From: Coprinellus micaceus | Taxonomy: Eukaryota > Basidiomycota > Agaricomycetes > Agaricales > Psathyrellaceae | NCBI GenBank assembly: GCA_951394405.1 | Contig: OX596345.1 | Location: forward strand, 682,001 to 746,000 | DNA: 64,000 nucleotides | Direction of reading: 5' to 3' | In this document: piece by piece, positions 28,817-40,473 of the stretch | Position numbering within the stretch: the stretch's first letter is position 1 | Layout of the letters: each line of letters starts with the position of its first letter | Made by a program: the position numbers and the translations under genes | Notes under the pieces: generated by a model | Told to the model about the DNA's origin: nothing | The model's database searches: none | Seen by the model: the letters and a program-made list of their open reading frames with translations, nothing else

Positions 28817-29986
28817 ATCATCACTCTGCGATAATGACGATAATAGCATGGCCCTTGAACCCAGACACCACCTAGTTGAACGACAAAGGAATCCCTTTGG
28901 GCTTTTGGGAGTTGCTTGTGCGCGAGAGAATGGTGCTCGTAGAAGGGGCTTCTTGTACGCCCTGTAACCCGGCCCTACACTCCACCATGCGCAAGCCCCG
29001 TCATCTCACCGATCGCAGGCAGGGAATGACGGCGCCGGGATCTACATCTTTAAGCTTTCGTGTTGACTCCAATGCCCCCGAATCGACACCCAGAAAAACG
29101 GTCGACTGCACGCATTGGGTCCTCGCCCGGCACTCGTTATGCCCGAGCCGTGTTCACGACTTCGCTTCTATCACTGCCGATCACGCACGAGAAATTTCTA
29201 TTTGGGAGATCTGCGTCTTAACAGGCTTTTGCGTTGGAAAATGCGCCAGACATCGTTTCAGTCCTGGAGCACGGTGTTGAATTACACGGGGTGCTGGGAA
29301 GGGAGCACCGTTGACTGGCATAACGCTTGGGCGTCTGCATCACGCTTCCCGGCTCGCGAAGTCGTTTACTTCCGGCATCTTGTTGGACACCTTCCCGCGA
29401 CCAGGGCTGCCGTCCTTTCTCCGCTCAACGAGGCGTATGTCTTTCAATCGGAATATGACCGTTTTCACTCTCCCTAAGCAGTAAAAGGAGAACTACCGAG
29501 TCGTCCGTCCTTTCATCTTGCTTCGAAAAGACTGGTGGGTCGTTCATTTACCTCCTGCGACGTGATTGGCCTGAATCAAGTTCTCGTTCCAGCCAGATCG
29601 CGGTTTCCTCGACACTGCGAGCGAAACGACACGCTCCTCAGCCGAATCAACGCCACCAACAGGTTTCCGGGAAGACTTTACAAACTCGGCAACAGATTTG
29701 CTTGGGCCGTTTTATCTGGATTCTGTTGGCTTTCCCTGCCCCTGAACATACTGAACGCTCCAGCCCGATGGTGCGCCTGTGCGTGTACAGATCCCACACA
29801 AGACTCGTGCTCACCTTGGACGAGCATATATTCAGCTCAGTCGCACTCAAGGATTTACAACCCAGGCCCCCACACCAACCGCACTGCAACAGTCTCTTCA
29901 CTCCCAACACCGGCTTTATTTCTTCTTTCTTGCTCACTACCTCCCCTGATCATTGAAGCTCTCGACCCATCCCGTCATTTGCCGGG
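28817..29986. other. Upstream region of the 930-aa orphan gene
   Basis: About 1.2 kb from the end of the tandem array to the ATG at 29987. The last part should be the promoter and 5' leader. Open frames (28876-29280 and the part of 29535-30404 before 29987) lack motifs or consistent splicing. Confidence 0.35.
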
Positions 29987-32900
29987 ATGGATCCGACTTC
30001 GTATGGGTCGTACCACTCGGGTTCGTCTCATCCCCCCCAACAAATGGTGTGTTCTTCGTCCCACTTGTACCTTACTCCCTTCACTGACGAATGATATCGT
30101 TGTTTCAGGGCCAACAACGCGTTCAAGGAGGTGCCGTTCTCCTCGACAACTGGCACTTCATTTCCACGCAGCGTACCCAAGACGCTCCATCGCCTACAGG
30201 AGCGGACGACGGCAACCCATCCCTTCAGGGGCCTATCCCATCCGCTGGCGCAATCTCAACCGCGACCCTCCTCTCCGGAACTGGATTCCACTCGCAACGC
30301 TTCAGCACGACCGCACCAACCGTCTCCTATGTCCCCCCTATCACGAACACCCAAGATCGTCATGTCCCCTTCTCCCAAGTCGTGCCGTTCGCCCAGGCAT
30401 ATGACCAAGATCCAGCACTCGACTACAACTCGAATAGACACAATCAACAGCCCCCGTTCGACCCTCTCTTCCCTCCCCATTCGGGCGGATATGCGATGTC
30501 AACCGAAACCTCCCTCGACAACGCGATGGACTCCAACTTCGCTCTCCAGATCCAAGGCCATGCAAGAAACCCTCTCCCTTCTACTTCAAACACAAATCTT
30601 ACGGTTACTACGGTTCGTCCTCTTTTTTCTCGCCGTGCTACTAAGAAACATTGGTCTCATTGTGGCTTGCCTTCGCGTAATAGGCTGCTGGCGTGCCCAC
30701 CATGGCGGTCTCACAAAATGCGACGTTCCAGGACGACTACGACGACAATAGCGAGTCCGAATCCGAGCAAGATGAGCCTCCAGCTCAACGTCGTCGCCTG
30801 AATAACACCGCTCCAAACTATCCGTTGGATCAAGTCGTCGTTGCAGGTACTACCAGTTTGGATCAGTACCCTGCGCAGGCCCATGCCCCAAATCCGACCA
30901 CCGCGTTGACGGTCTACTGCTCGGCTAGCGATCTGCAAGTGCCGCACCGGCTCATTGTATGCCTTGCCCAAGCAGCGGTCCCTTGTCTCGGACATGGGAT
31001 CCTTGTCGGTATGGGCGTCACCCCTCTCGACTCTGACGCTGTAGCGGAGATATCCGCAGTCATGCCAACGAGGCGGGTGCGGGCAGAGGTGATGGAGTTT
31101 GGTAGCGTCATCCGAAGGGTGTGTGACGAGGTGCGCTTCCTCCCCGAGAATGAGCAAGGTGTGTAGCATTTTTCATTCGTTCCACTTCATCATTCGCTCA
31201 TCGCCCTTATCCACGAAGGTGACGCCGTGCAAGACATTCTCAATAGCACGTACTTGCATAAAGTCGGGAAGCCTGTATCCGCAATCGTGAGTTCTCGTTA
31301 TGGTCTGGGGTTGCATGGCTGCTGGATGACACTCTCCTTTTCCAGATATACCAGAAGGTCGAATCCTTTCTCAAGATCATGGTCAAGTTCGTCGTAGATC
31401 TTATCTGCAAGCAAGACATTTTCGGGCTGCGGAAGTGGGATAACGTGTATTGTCGTCCAATGTTCCTCGCAGAGATTGGGAAAATGGCAACTATCATGTT
31501 CCACTCCCATTGGTACCTCCTTCACGCGCCGGTGAAGGGTCTCAGGCTCACCGATGTGGAGATGCACAGCATGACGACGCCCCGCTCTGGTTCGGTCGTA
31601 AGCCCTCACTCTCCTTTTCGAGCTTGGTCTTTCTCTGACATGTGGCCCGTCATCCGTCTCTAAGGTCCTCCCCCAGGTCATTAGTGTCCGCTCCCCAATT
31701 GCGTTCAAAATGGCATGCAGCTTCTCGAACTCGAAAGCTAAGAAGGTCACGATGGATGCCGCTGCCCGGGTTCGCAAAAACGCCAAATCCCAGGCTCCCC
31801 CCACCCACAAACCCCCGCCTTCGCGCGACGTCCGTGACTCGGAGGGTAAGTGTTTTCCCCCGTCTCATTGCAGTTGTTTTGACTAAATGCGTTCCTTTCG
31901 AAGGTTCAGCAGCTGCTCAAGGCGCCAACGACTCGACGGCTAATCCCCAGAGCAATGGTACCGAGGCCACAGCGTCCAACGACGGCACCAGCGATGAGAC
32001 TCCTTCCACCCCTCCCTCCACTCCAGCTCCAGACCCCACAGCGTCTTCGAGCTCCTCACGCTCCGCCGGGCCCGCTCCCGACCCCGCAGCATCGTCAACC
32101 TCTTCACTTCCTGCACAGAGTCAAGGGCCATCCTCTTCGTCCAACATCCCCAACCCAGCCGACGCGGAACCACAGCCTCTACCACCGTCCGGGTCCGGCA
32201 ACTCTGCACCCCCGCCGGAAGGAGCCTCTGCTCAGGCTGGCCCTGAGAGTGCTGAAGGAAACGGGGCAGGAGATAAGGGAGGAGAGGGAGGAGAGGGAGG
32301 AGAGGGAGGAGAGGGAGGAGAGGGAGGAGAGGGAGGAGAGGGAGGAGAGGGAGGAGAGGGAGGAGAGGGAGGAGAGGGAGGAGAGGGAGGAGAGGGAGGA
32401 GAGGGAGGAGAGGGAGGAGAGGGAGGAGAGGGAGGAGAGGGAGGAGAGGGAGGAGAGGGAGGAGAGGGGGCTTCCAAAGGCAAAGAAGACCTACGAAAGA
32501 CTCGTAGCGGGGCAAGAAAGCACACCGGGGATAAGATTCTCAGGACGAACTTCTTGGGAATGAAGGCGGCCATTTTAAACTTCCACGGCGATGCGGTCGT
32601 CGAGACGACTGAATACTCGTATCACATCCTCGACCAGCTGTTCGTCGACGTGGAGTCCGGCAAGTCGGTAGTCAAGTCATTCTACGACCATCAAATGAAG
32701 GTCAAGGTGATTGGAGGTGGGGAGGATCATGTCTGGCGCAACGAGGTCGTACCACAGTCCATCGTAAGTCCCATGTCGTGATTCGATGCCTCTATACGAT
32801 GCTGATCTGGTACCTATTCAGATCTGTTCCGTGATTCAATATATCTACGACCAGCAGACCCTCGACGTCGACCCTGAAAAGATCAGCACCGACGCCCTCG

Positions 32901-33336
32901 CTCAGGAAGTCATGCGCTCCAAGCTCGTGACTGCCACCGAGAACATGGGCCAATGGGTTGTAGATGAACCCGAGGAGCACTTAATCCTGAGGAGGCGATT
33001 GATGGGTATGATGGGCACGATCTGCGACTCTGGCGAGGTGGATCACCAGGCCCTCGTTGGCGATCTGAAGCAAACGTTCCGCCCGAGCGTCTCTGCTCAC
33101 CTTCAAGTCCCTGGCCGGTCGTTCACTGAACACTATCGCCCTCGCGCTGGTAAGTGGTGCAACATGGCGATCCCTCTCGCAAACTAACGAGTTCTTCAAC
33201 AGTTCAGTATGATTCTAGCGACCGTGACCTGGACTTCACTCGCGACCTTCTTCTTCGCCGTAAGTACTACTTTTGTGGGTGGCATTTAAAATTACACTGC
33301 TGACGGTCTAATCCAGTTCTTCCTCCTCATGACTGA
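29987..33336 (+). CDS. Large orphan protein with a Gly-Gly-Glu repeat tract
   Basis: Not recognised. Ten exons (29987-30046, 30109-30612, 30684-31158, 31219-31286, 31346-31597, 31677-31845, 31904-32763, 32822-33149, 33203-33259, 33317-33336) join in phase to 930 aa. Introns are 53-79 nt. The start is an ATG with purine at -3 opening MDPTSYGSYHSG. Residues 1-190 are Gln/Pro/Ser-rich and disordered. A folded part follows, with PHRLIVCLAQAAVPCLGHGILVGMG and a helical block (IYQKVESFLKIMVKFVVDLIC, HWYLLHAPVKG). Next come a Ser/Pro/Thr-rich linker, about 21 Gly-Gly-Glu units, a basic KGKEDLRKTRSGARKHTG stretch, and a second folded part of about 200 aa (NFLGMKAAILNFHGDAVVETTEYSYHILDQLF and RRRLMGMMGTICDSGEVDHQALV). 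The mix of acidic, basic and disordered parts suggests a nuclear protein, by inference only. Confidence 0.65.
32278..32468 (+). repeat. 9-bp minisatellite coding Gly-Gly-Glu
   Basis: About 21 nearly perfect copies of a purine-only 9-mer (GGAGAGGGA in one register) inside exon 7 of the 930-aa gene. It stays in frame as Gly-Gly-Glu. One strand is all purine, with GGG triplets every 9 bases, so quadruplex or triplex structure is possible on the coding strand. The tract is open in all frames, which explains the long false ORFs around it. Confidence 0.95.
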
Positions 33337-34448
33337 TTCTTGACGCTTCTCAGACTCCTGCTTTATGCTCCCCCTCGTGCTTCGTTTTGACTCTTCATGT
33401 TTCGACTCTTAAGTTAGTATTCAATCGACGGCTGGTCTGTCACTCGTACGTATATCTCACTCAAGTCTGGGGCTCTTCTGCATGATAACCGTGACCACCG
33501 CCTTTGTACAACTATCTGCACCCCTCCTGGCTGAATCTTCGACTCACAATTATCTATTCTGTTTGCTCTAGTCTGACGTTTTTACCACGCCTCTTTGAAA
33601 CGCCTGTACCAGTATTTAACCCATGTTTTAGGCAATTTATCCGACGCTTTTTACTACTCACATCACGGTCTCCGATCAAAATGTCTATTTCGGGATAGCA
33701 CCGCAGTCAAAGCACTGCGAGCGTGTTCCTTAGCCGAAACCACCATCACACCGCCCCTCAGAGCCTGCATGGGTCCAAACTCTACACCCAGGGCCGTTCG
33801 AGGTGATCTCGTGTCTCATAGTCCGATCAGGAGGCGTCACTGGTGAGTACGGAACTTCGAATGCCCTTCAAGTTCGGGTAGAGCATGATTATCAGACGAC
33901 TCAAGTTAGCAACGCTAACCCTTCAGCACCCGGACTCTAAGGAGTCTGCCAATGTGCGCATTCCTCGCTAGTTGACGGCATGCGTAAGCTGAACCGACGT
34001 CGAGGGACCATCGTGGGGGTCCCTCATACTCTGTGGTCCCTCCAAAAGCCGTGAGTTGATGGCGAGGCCTTGTTGAGCGACACTTGTGCTGACCCGATCA
34101 AGTGCGTGTGGCCCTTTGGTACCGGAATCTCCCCCGGAAAGTGGGTCATGATTAAAATTTTGCGGTTTGACGTCGGGTTCCAACAGGGCTAAGCCAAATT
34201 AGATCTCGTCCTGGCGGTTTCAGCAGCACAAAAACCAGGTTTGAACGCCGGTTACGCGCCAATCAACCCGTCCCAAAACCAACCCCCGAATGTGTGCGGC
34301 GACGCTATATATATGACAAGCCAGGACGACATCCACCCCGACTGCCACCTCGCCCAACTTCAAGCTACCGCGTCCCTCCGCCACGGGGTCACCACCCTTC
34401 CTGCGTGCCGTCCCCCAGCTTCCAAGTGGTCGTCTTCTCTCCTGCCTT
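33337..34448. other. Intergenic region
   Basis: About 1.1 kb between the 930-aa orphan gene and the DUF6698-type gene. It carries the 3' UTR of the first and the promoter of the second (TATA-like box at 34306-34313). The first part is pyrimidine-rich on the plus strand. No gene seen. Confidence 0.4.
34306..34313 (+). promoter_or_regulatory. TATA-like box
   Basis: TATATATA about 135 bp upstream of the ATG at 34449 and in the right orientation for it. Confidence 0.35.
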
Positions 34449-36012
34449 ATGTCTCCCCAAACTACACCTCCGATTACCCCGCGATACGGAACTGTTGGGA
34501 AGCAGGCCGGTGAAGTTGGAGAGGAGGCTACAGGCCACAAGAGGCCGAGTGCCTTGTCGCTGGGACCAAGGAAGCGCCCGTGAGTGTGGTCACCCCGAGC
34601 ATATTCTGATCCATCCGCTGACTGCAAGATATATGCAGGAACCTTCAAACTGATCCCCTCGTCCATCACGGACGCCATTTCGGTCGGACCATATACGCTT
34701 TTGTCAATATGCACGCTTTACTCGTCGCAGGGATAAGTGCTGATGAAGACGAGCCTCCTGAAACACTGCAGTAGGTGCCACCACTGTTTATGTCCCTTTC
34801 TCCACCTATAGTAGAGATCCACAGGGAACGACGCGAGCTTCGTATATACAAGATGTTGCTGAAGTCCGTACCAGGACTCGAGGAGCGCTTAATGGAGAGC
34901 AGCGAGGAGGATTTAATGGCCGTAGCTAATATGGTGAGCTTGACAACACTCTCAGACCGGAAGGCGTGCCGCTTATCCCAGTCTAGCTCCAGAAGGGTGC
35001 AGCCAGTGCACGAGCGGACGATACCAAAAGCCTGAAGGGAACAGTTCTCGATTGGCTTGTCCCTCATGGCAGCCCTCCTCTAGATCCCCCTCTGTCGAGA
35101 AATGTGAAAGTAAACCGTGGATTCAACCATTATCGGACTGGGTTCCTGCTTTGTCCAGCGGAACTCGACTGGAACGACGAGACGTGAAGTAGCTTCATCT
35201 TATCTTTTGCTGGCCCCCTCCTAACCATTCTATAGTGTCAAGAAACAGCTCAGAAGCAAGGAGCTCATCGTCGCTGGATCCCATTGGCCTATCTTTGTCT
35301 ATCAAAATGAGAAGTATGATCCCGAGCGCCCTTGGAAAGGCCTGTTCCGCGGTCAGCTTCTGATTCTGGTGCGTTGACGTTCTGGCATAGGCCCTCCTCG
35401 GGACGCATCATACTTATATATATATATCGGACACAGGCCTACAAGCATATCTTTACATCACCCAGCTCTGTCAGCGAAGAACCGAAAGCCACGCGTTGCG
35501 GCAATGCGAGGATCCATGGGATGTCCCACGTTACTCGAGCGTCCATTGCCTACGTTGCAACCCAGGTTTGTGGTCTTTCTCATGGAAATTTGCCGAAGAA
35601 CCTCTCAAGGCTGCGAACTAACCCGCCTTTGAATTCCCCGAACTGTAGGTCCGCTTTGCCCTTAGTTCAGCATCAATTTTTTCCCGCACCGATATGGAGA
35701 TGGATTCGGAGACGTTCTACATCTCCGTTTTGGAGGTTCTCGAAGACCCCGAAGAACAAGATGAAGTCAAAGTGTTGTTGGTCTGGTGGAACCAGTAAGC
35801 AACCAACCACATTTAATCACCCTTACCGCGGCCTGCTAACGCTTCGCCCGTGTCTCAGGAAAATCTTTCCCTCATTTTCTAACACCCGGCGTCTTGCCCC
35901 CACCAACAGTGTCCTCGCCAAGATCAAGGAACATCGTCTCAAAGCCACCAACCAAGTCAATCCAAGCCCTCCGGGTTCCCAAAGCGGCGCCCACACTTCC
36001 CCTTCCGAATGA
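34449..36012 (+). CDS. DUF6698-type protein
   Basis: Matches, from memory, a family of unknown function that is expanded in agaricomycetes (DUF6698). Eight exons: 34449-34579, 34639-34736, 34812-34933, 34993-35183, 35236-35368, 35437-35565, 35649-35794, 35859-36012; 367 aa. A short disordered start with a KRPSALSLGPRKRP basic patch is followed by family blocks: DPLVHHGRHFGRTIYAFVN, YKMLLKSVPGLEERLM, KGAASARADDTKSLKGTVLDW, SRNVKVNRGFNHYRTGFLLCPAELDW, AYKHIFTSPSSV, RIHGMSHVTRASIAYVATQVRFALSS, a short acidic helix and WWNQKIFPSF. The third junction is ambiguous: the 75-nt intron used here (34737-34811) removes an acidic DEDEPPET stretch that looks coding, while keeping that stretch gives no in-phase GT-AG exit. 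Either the intron is right or there is a one-base lesion. Biochemical role unknown. Confidence 0.8.
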
Positions 36013-39000
36013 GCGAGTTGGAACATGAGCAGTGGTAGTCGTTTACGCACGAGCATAGTCAGCGGGAATTCTCACCCCGTAGTATAGTACACTCAATCTA
36101 ATGTCTCATCCCCAATGTCCATGATGCCGAGGTCCGGTCTTGCAAGTGTGCGTGATCAGTGAACTGCCGGCCCCTACCAACGATTCGAGCCCGGGCGTCA
36201 AACCCAATGACCTGCTCGCGATGTGCCCCGCCACGCCGAGAGGGCAGGTCAGTTCCTCCAGGTCGGTAGAGTTGTGCGTCAATTGATGGAACGCAGCAAT
36301 TATTTCTGACAGGGCCATACGTATGTTGCTCCGGTCATCCGTACCTCGCTGGGGAGGACGCTCACCCACAGACAGAGAGGGAGTTGTTGCGAGAGCGAGC
36401 AATTCCTCTGCTCTCTCTCATCTCGATCGCACTGGGACTGAGACCCCTAACAATGTCGTGCACTGCACTCATTGCGGTGACTTCCATACCTCCTCATTCT
36501 GGTGTCAGTTTGACCAGGCGTCCCTGCACGCCCCGTGTTTGACATGGCTGCCTTTGTGGCGCTTCGGGATAGAACCTGCCACAAAGACAGCGCCCGATAT
36601 GCTCGGCTCGCGGGGGAGCACGTGGTATCAATTGTGCGGGCCTGCCAAGCCTACCGTGGGTCATAAACTGTTGTCAGTTCTGTCCATGACGGGGTGAGTG
36701 AGCTCCAACCGCTTCACGGCAAACACCGACAACGGAAATCTGGGTGGATGCCCCTTGAGAATGTGTGGAATGGTTTGTCGTTCTGCAAGGGGTGCTCATC
36801 GCGGTAATGTCGGCACACCTGGTGGGTGGTCGCCTAAGGCAGGCTGGTATATAAAGTCCGGGTGTTTTGGTGAGGCGGCCGCTAAACGATAGATCGGATG
36901 ACCACTTATCCGTTTGGCCAACATTCTTTGCATGATCTTCGGTCGCTGCCTGGGCTAATCAGAGCTTTCCTTGTCAGTCGGCACAGATAGCTTATGGTTA
37001 TGAGGTTTATCATCTTATGCAGGGTTGCCCGACTTGCTCAATGGCTCTCAGTCATCTGTTGTTTATGGAAACCGGAAAGTGTAGCCACTTTTATAATGCT
37101 GTTCCAAACCTGTTACAATAATGGGGTACATTATATCTCTTATCCCATGTTACACACTCATACAAGGTCAAACCTTTGGTTGTCGTTCTCGCACAGGATC
37201 CCTGATGTCATTCTCACTTGACATGGACTCAGAATATCTCCTTCCGGTGAGAACATGTAGTATGCACTAGAGAGGCTTTACGGTTCGGTGCTGTAAACCA
37301 GGTATTAAGCCAGATGGACCTGAGGGATGAATGCCGCCCCCAGTTAAATCGGAAGATTACCTACGATTGGTGTCAGTTTTGATGTGTGGGCAAAAGGCTT
37401 TAGGCGCGCAACGCCTCAAAGTGTGGACTGTCATGGGGGTGAGTCTACGGCGGGTAGTACTTGAAGCACGCTCACGTAACACATCTATAGAAGGGATTCG
37501 TCAATATCGCATTTTTACTTCGGTCCCGCTCCGCAAGTTCCTAAGGACGGTCCCATCGCATAGAAGTTGGCCCTTGAGATTAATTGGGTCGGCTCCCGAC
37601 CACCACCATCATATAGCTGTTGCCTGAACTCCCCACTTGCCTTGCGCATGGTCAGGGCAGGGTTTCAGAGTATCACTCGCTCGCGAAACGACAAGCATCC
37701 TCAGTTAATCTAACCTTTTTGATTGTTTATCCCTTAGGCCCGTATGGACCCACAAATCACCTACATCGCCCATCATGTTCAAGTTTAGCGACTCAAGTGG
37801 CCCAGGCTCGCTCAGCGGGCCGACAGGAACGCGTTGCCTCATCGAGGCTAAAAGGCGCTTCGACTTTGACAGCCAGACAGACAGGAACTGAAGGAGGCGA
37901 TCCGAAGGGATCGTTCCTGTGTCCAGGAGGCAAAAGGTAAGGGACGATTCGGGAAGTATGGAGCGTGGTTCTGAGACAGGTGATGACAGGGTCAAGAAGT
38001 TCTATTGAAGGGTGGCGTCGGCTGAGCCAGCCCTCAACAAGCACTCTCGGAACCAGCGTGCTTTGAATCGCGGGAACTCTGCACGATATCCCAGGAACTG
38101 AACAGCGCTCATGGTATGGATTACTAGAGCCTCTGCTTACGGGTTTCAGCTACTTTGTCCATCGGCCGAAAGAATGGTAGACCTTTTCACCTTGATCAGC
38201 GAGGAAGAGGTGCGCCACGGCAGACAGAGAGCCACAGATAAACAGATCCGGCGGCCTCTCTTTGTGCTGATATCTAGCCGTGATGCCCAGTTTTCGCCAT
38301 CTCGCATCGGAAGATTCTGACGCCTCACCTTCACAAGCACGAAGGGGACGCTGCCGAACCATAGGTGTGGAAGATTCCGCTGCTGAGTGAGCGATCCCGA
38401 GCTGAATGACTCTGAGTGCCGAGTGAGCCTGGTCACGGACAACCACCGACTCGGATAATTGCATTTGTCCTTCACACCACTCGGATAAGATCGAGGCTGT
38501 CTAACCGCCACAATGGCGGCGCATTGGCACGCTCAAATTTCTTCCGCTGCAGACTGAATGTCAATTGTGTTCCGGGTGCCTCCCCCCATTCCAATACCAC
38601 GCATTCATTCATTTAACCCCTCGATCCCTGGACCCTTACCCCACGCGATATCGTCAAATCGAAAAAGGTCAGTCAATTTCCAGTCGGTCAGTCAGTCACT
38701 TGCAGGGATGGTGGTCGCCTCGCCACTACGCCACCTCGGCTAGCATCGGCTCCGTCCGTCGACTTCCAAATTCCCTGCATGTTGAATGGGTGTGGACCCT
38801 GCATATGAGCCCAATGCAGCCTGCAGGCAATCTGGAAGAGGTTCGAGGCTATAATTCAATCTCACCCATCGCATCTCATGCGATTATCCAAACCAGGTCC
38901 CTTCAATTCCATACCACCGAGCAAGGACCCTGCGCGACGGCGTTTAATTACTTAGCTCTAGGCAATCCAATTGAAAACGGACGGTGAACGCACCGTTGGA

Positions 39001-40473
39001 ACCCAGAAAGGTCGACGCAAAATGAATGGCGGCGCAGGAGGTCTTGAGGGGGTTGCATGAGGCTCCAGTGGATCGATTCGTCAAGGCCTAGATACGCAAT
39101 TCACCACCTGACCTACATAATCATCTCGATGCCTGTTGCGCAGTCAACCTTCGTGGTGGTCGTGAGTGCTTCTTTCCGTAACGGCACCATTTGAAATTGC
39201 GTGAAGGGAGAGGTGAGGTGTCGACTGGCCATTACGTATTCCAAAGTAAAGACGAGAAAGGGAACAATAACACTGCAGCGACATGGGTGCAGTTGCCCTA
39301 CTCTATAGGCTTGACGTGGCCTATTCAAGAGAGTAGAGTTGAGTATCAGCGAGTATACCCGCCGAAACCCTAACACGCAAAAGTCCGCAAAGGTAGGTCT
39401 GGTGTGTGTGCATCATCGGATTGACGCCTGAGCGCCGACGAGAGCCTGCCTCGAGGTTTGAGTGGACATCAAGGTTGGGTGCAAGAGGGAACAAGGTGCA
39501 GTCAGTTCCAAGGGTCATGCCTCGTGGGTTCGAGATGATTGCATGTTCGTCCGTCGTTGTCTCCGTCGGTGTAGCACACGCGAACGTGCCTAATAAGAGG
39601 GTTTCATACCAGTTGTCATAGATAAGGATGCGTTGTACGCTAGCTAGAGGTTGAAATCGCGGGAGGGGCCCGCACAGAAAGTGACGGTTCAGGTCAAGCG
39701 AGTCAGTGCCAACTCCGGCAGGACTGGACGGCATCCTCGAAATGATGGCGACTCGGCATTCTCCGCGCCATCAATCAGGCGACGCGCCTCGATCTTCAAG
39801 TTCAATGCGTCTGCCGTCTGAGGGCTCGCGGGGTTGGCGTAAAGAGGAACTGCCGCCAGAACCGTCAAGACGGCTAGCCCAATATCAAGGCTCTGCGCTC
39901 AGGCTTCCTGTGAGGTTCGAAACGACCCCAGGCTCTCGACGTCGACGTGGAGAGCCGCTGAACCCAGGCCTGAGTTGGCCCAAGGGCCCTCGGACTTTAG
40001 GCTCGAAAGGTCGAGTTATGGGGGTGCGTGTGTTGAGTTAATGGTATTGTGCGATGCTAATGCTAGTACATGTATGTTGAAAATGCAAGTGAAAGTCGAA
40101 AATAGAGATACGATAGATATAACCATCGAGGTGGTGTGGGTGTGATGCGGGGGTGGGGACGTAGGCGTGAAGATGTAGGTAGGTGAGAGCATAACACCAA
40201 GAAAAGCTTGGTAAAGTATAGTTGAGAGCGGGTAGAGATCGAGCGAGAAGACATATCCTCCAAATCAGCAGTCATGTCCGATGAAGGGTATCATAAAGAA
40301 AACAGAGCCTTCCTCTAGATCGCAGCCGAACTCCCCCCTCCCTGCCTCCTTTTCCCTCGCAGAAGCACCGTTTTGCAGCGCCCAGCGCGACGCTCTCCTG
40401 CCCACCCGCCTCTCTATCCTCCTCGTCTTATGGTGGAGGGATGTGGTGAGTGAAAGTGACGATCGTCGCGTCA
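36013..40473. other. Gene-poor region
   Basis: About 4.5 kb with no supportable gene on either strand. Open frames up to about 140 codons occur (for example 38565-38987 plus, 39321-39734 minus), but none shows a motif, a signal peptide or consistent splice phases. No transposase or reverse-transcriptase block was recognised. Old, decayed transposon sequence is possible but was not shown. Confidence 0.4.

Noticed and set aside
31940..32563. Long ORFs of Leu-Leu-Pro (minus) and Arg-Glu-Glu (plus, other frame) repeats
   Set aside because: They are other-frame readings of the 9-bp minisatellite; the spliced 930-aa gene uses the Gly-Gly-Glu frame.
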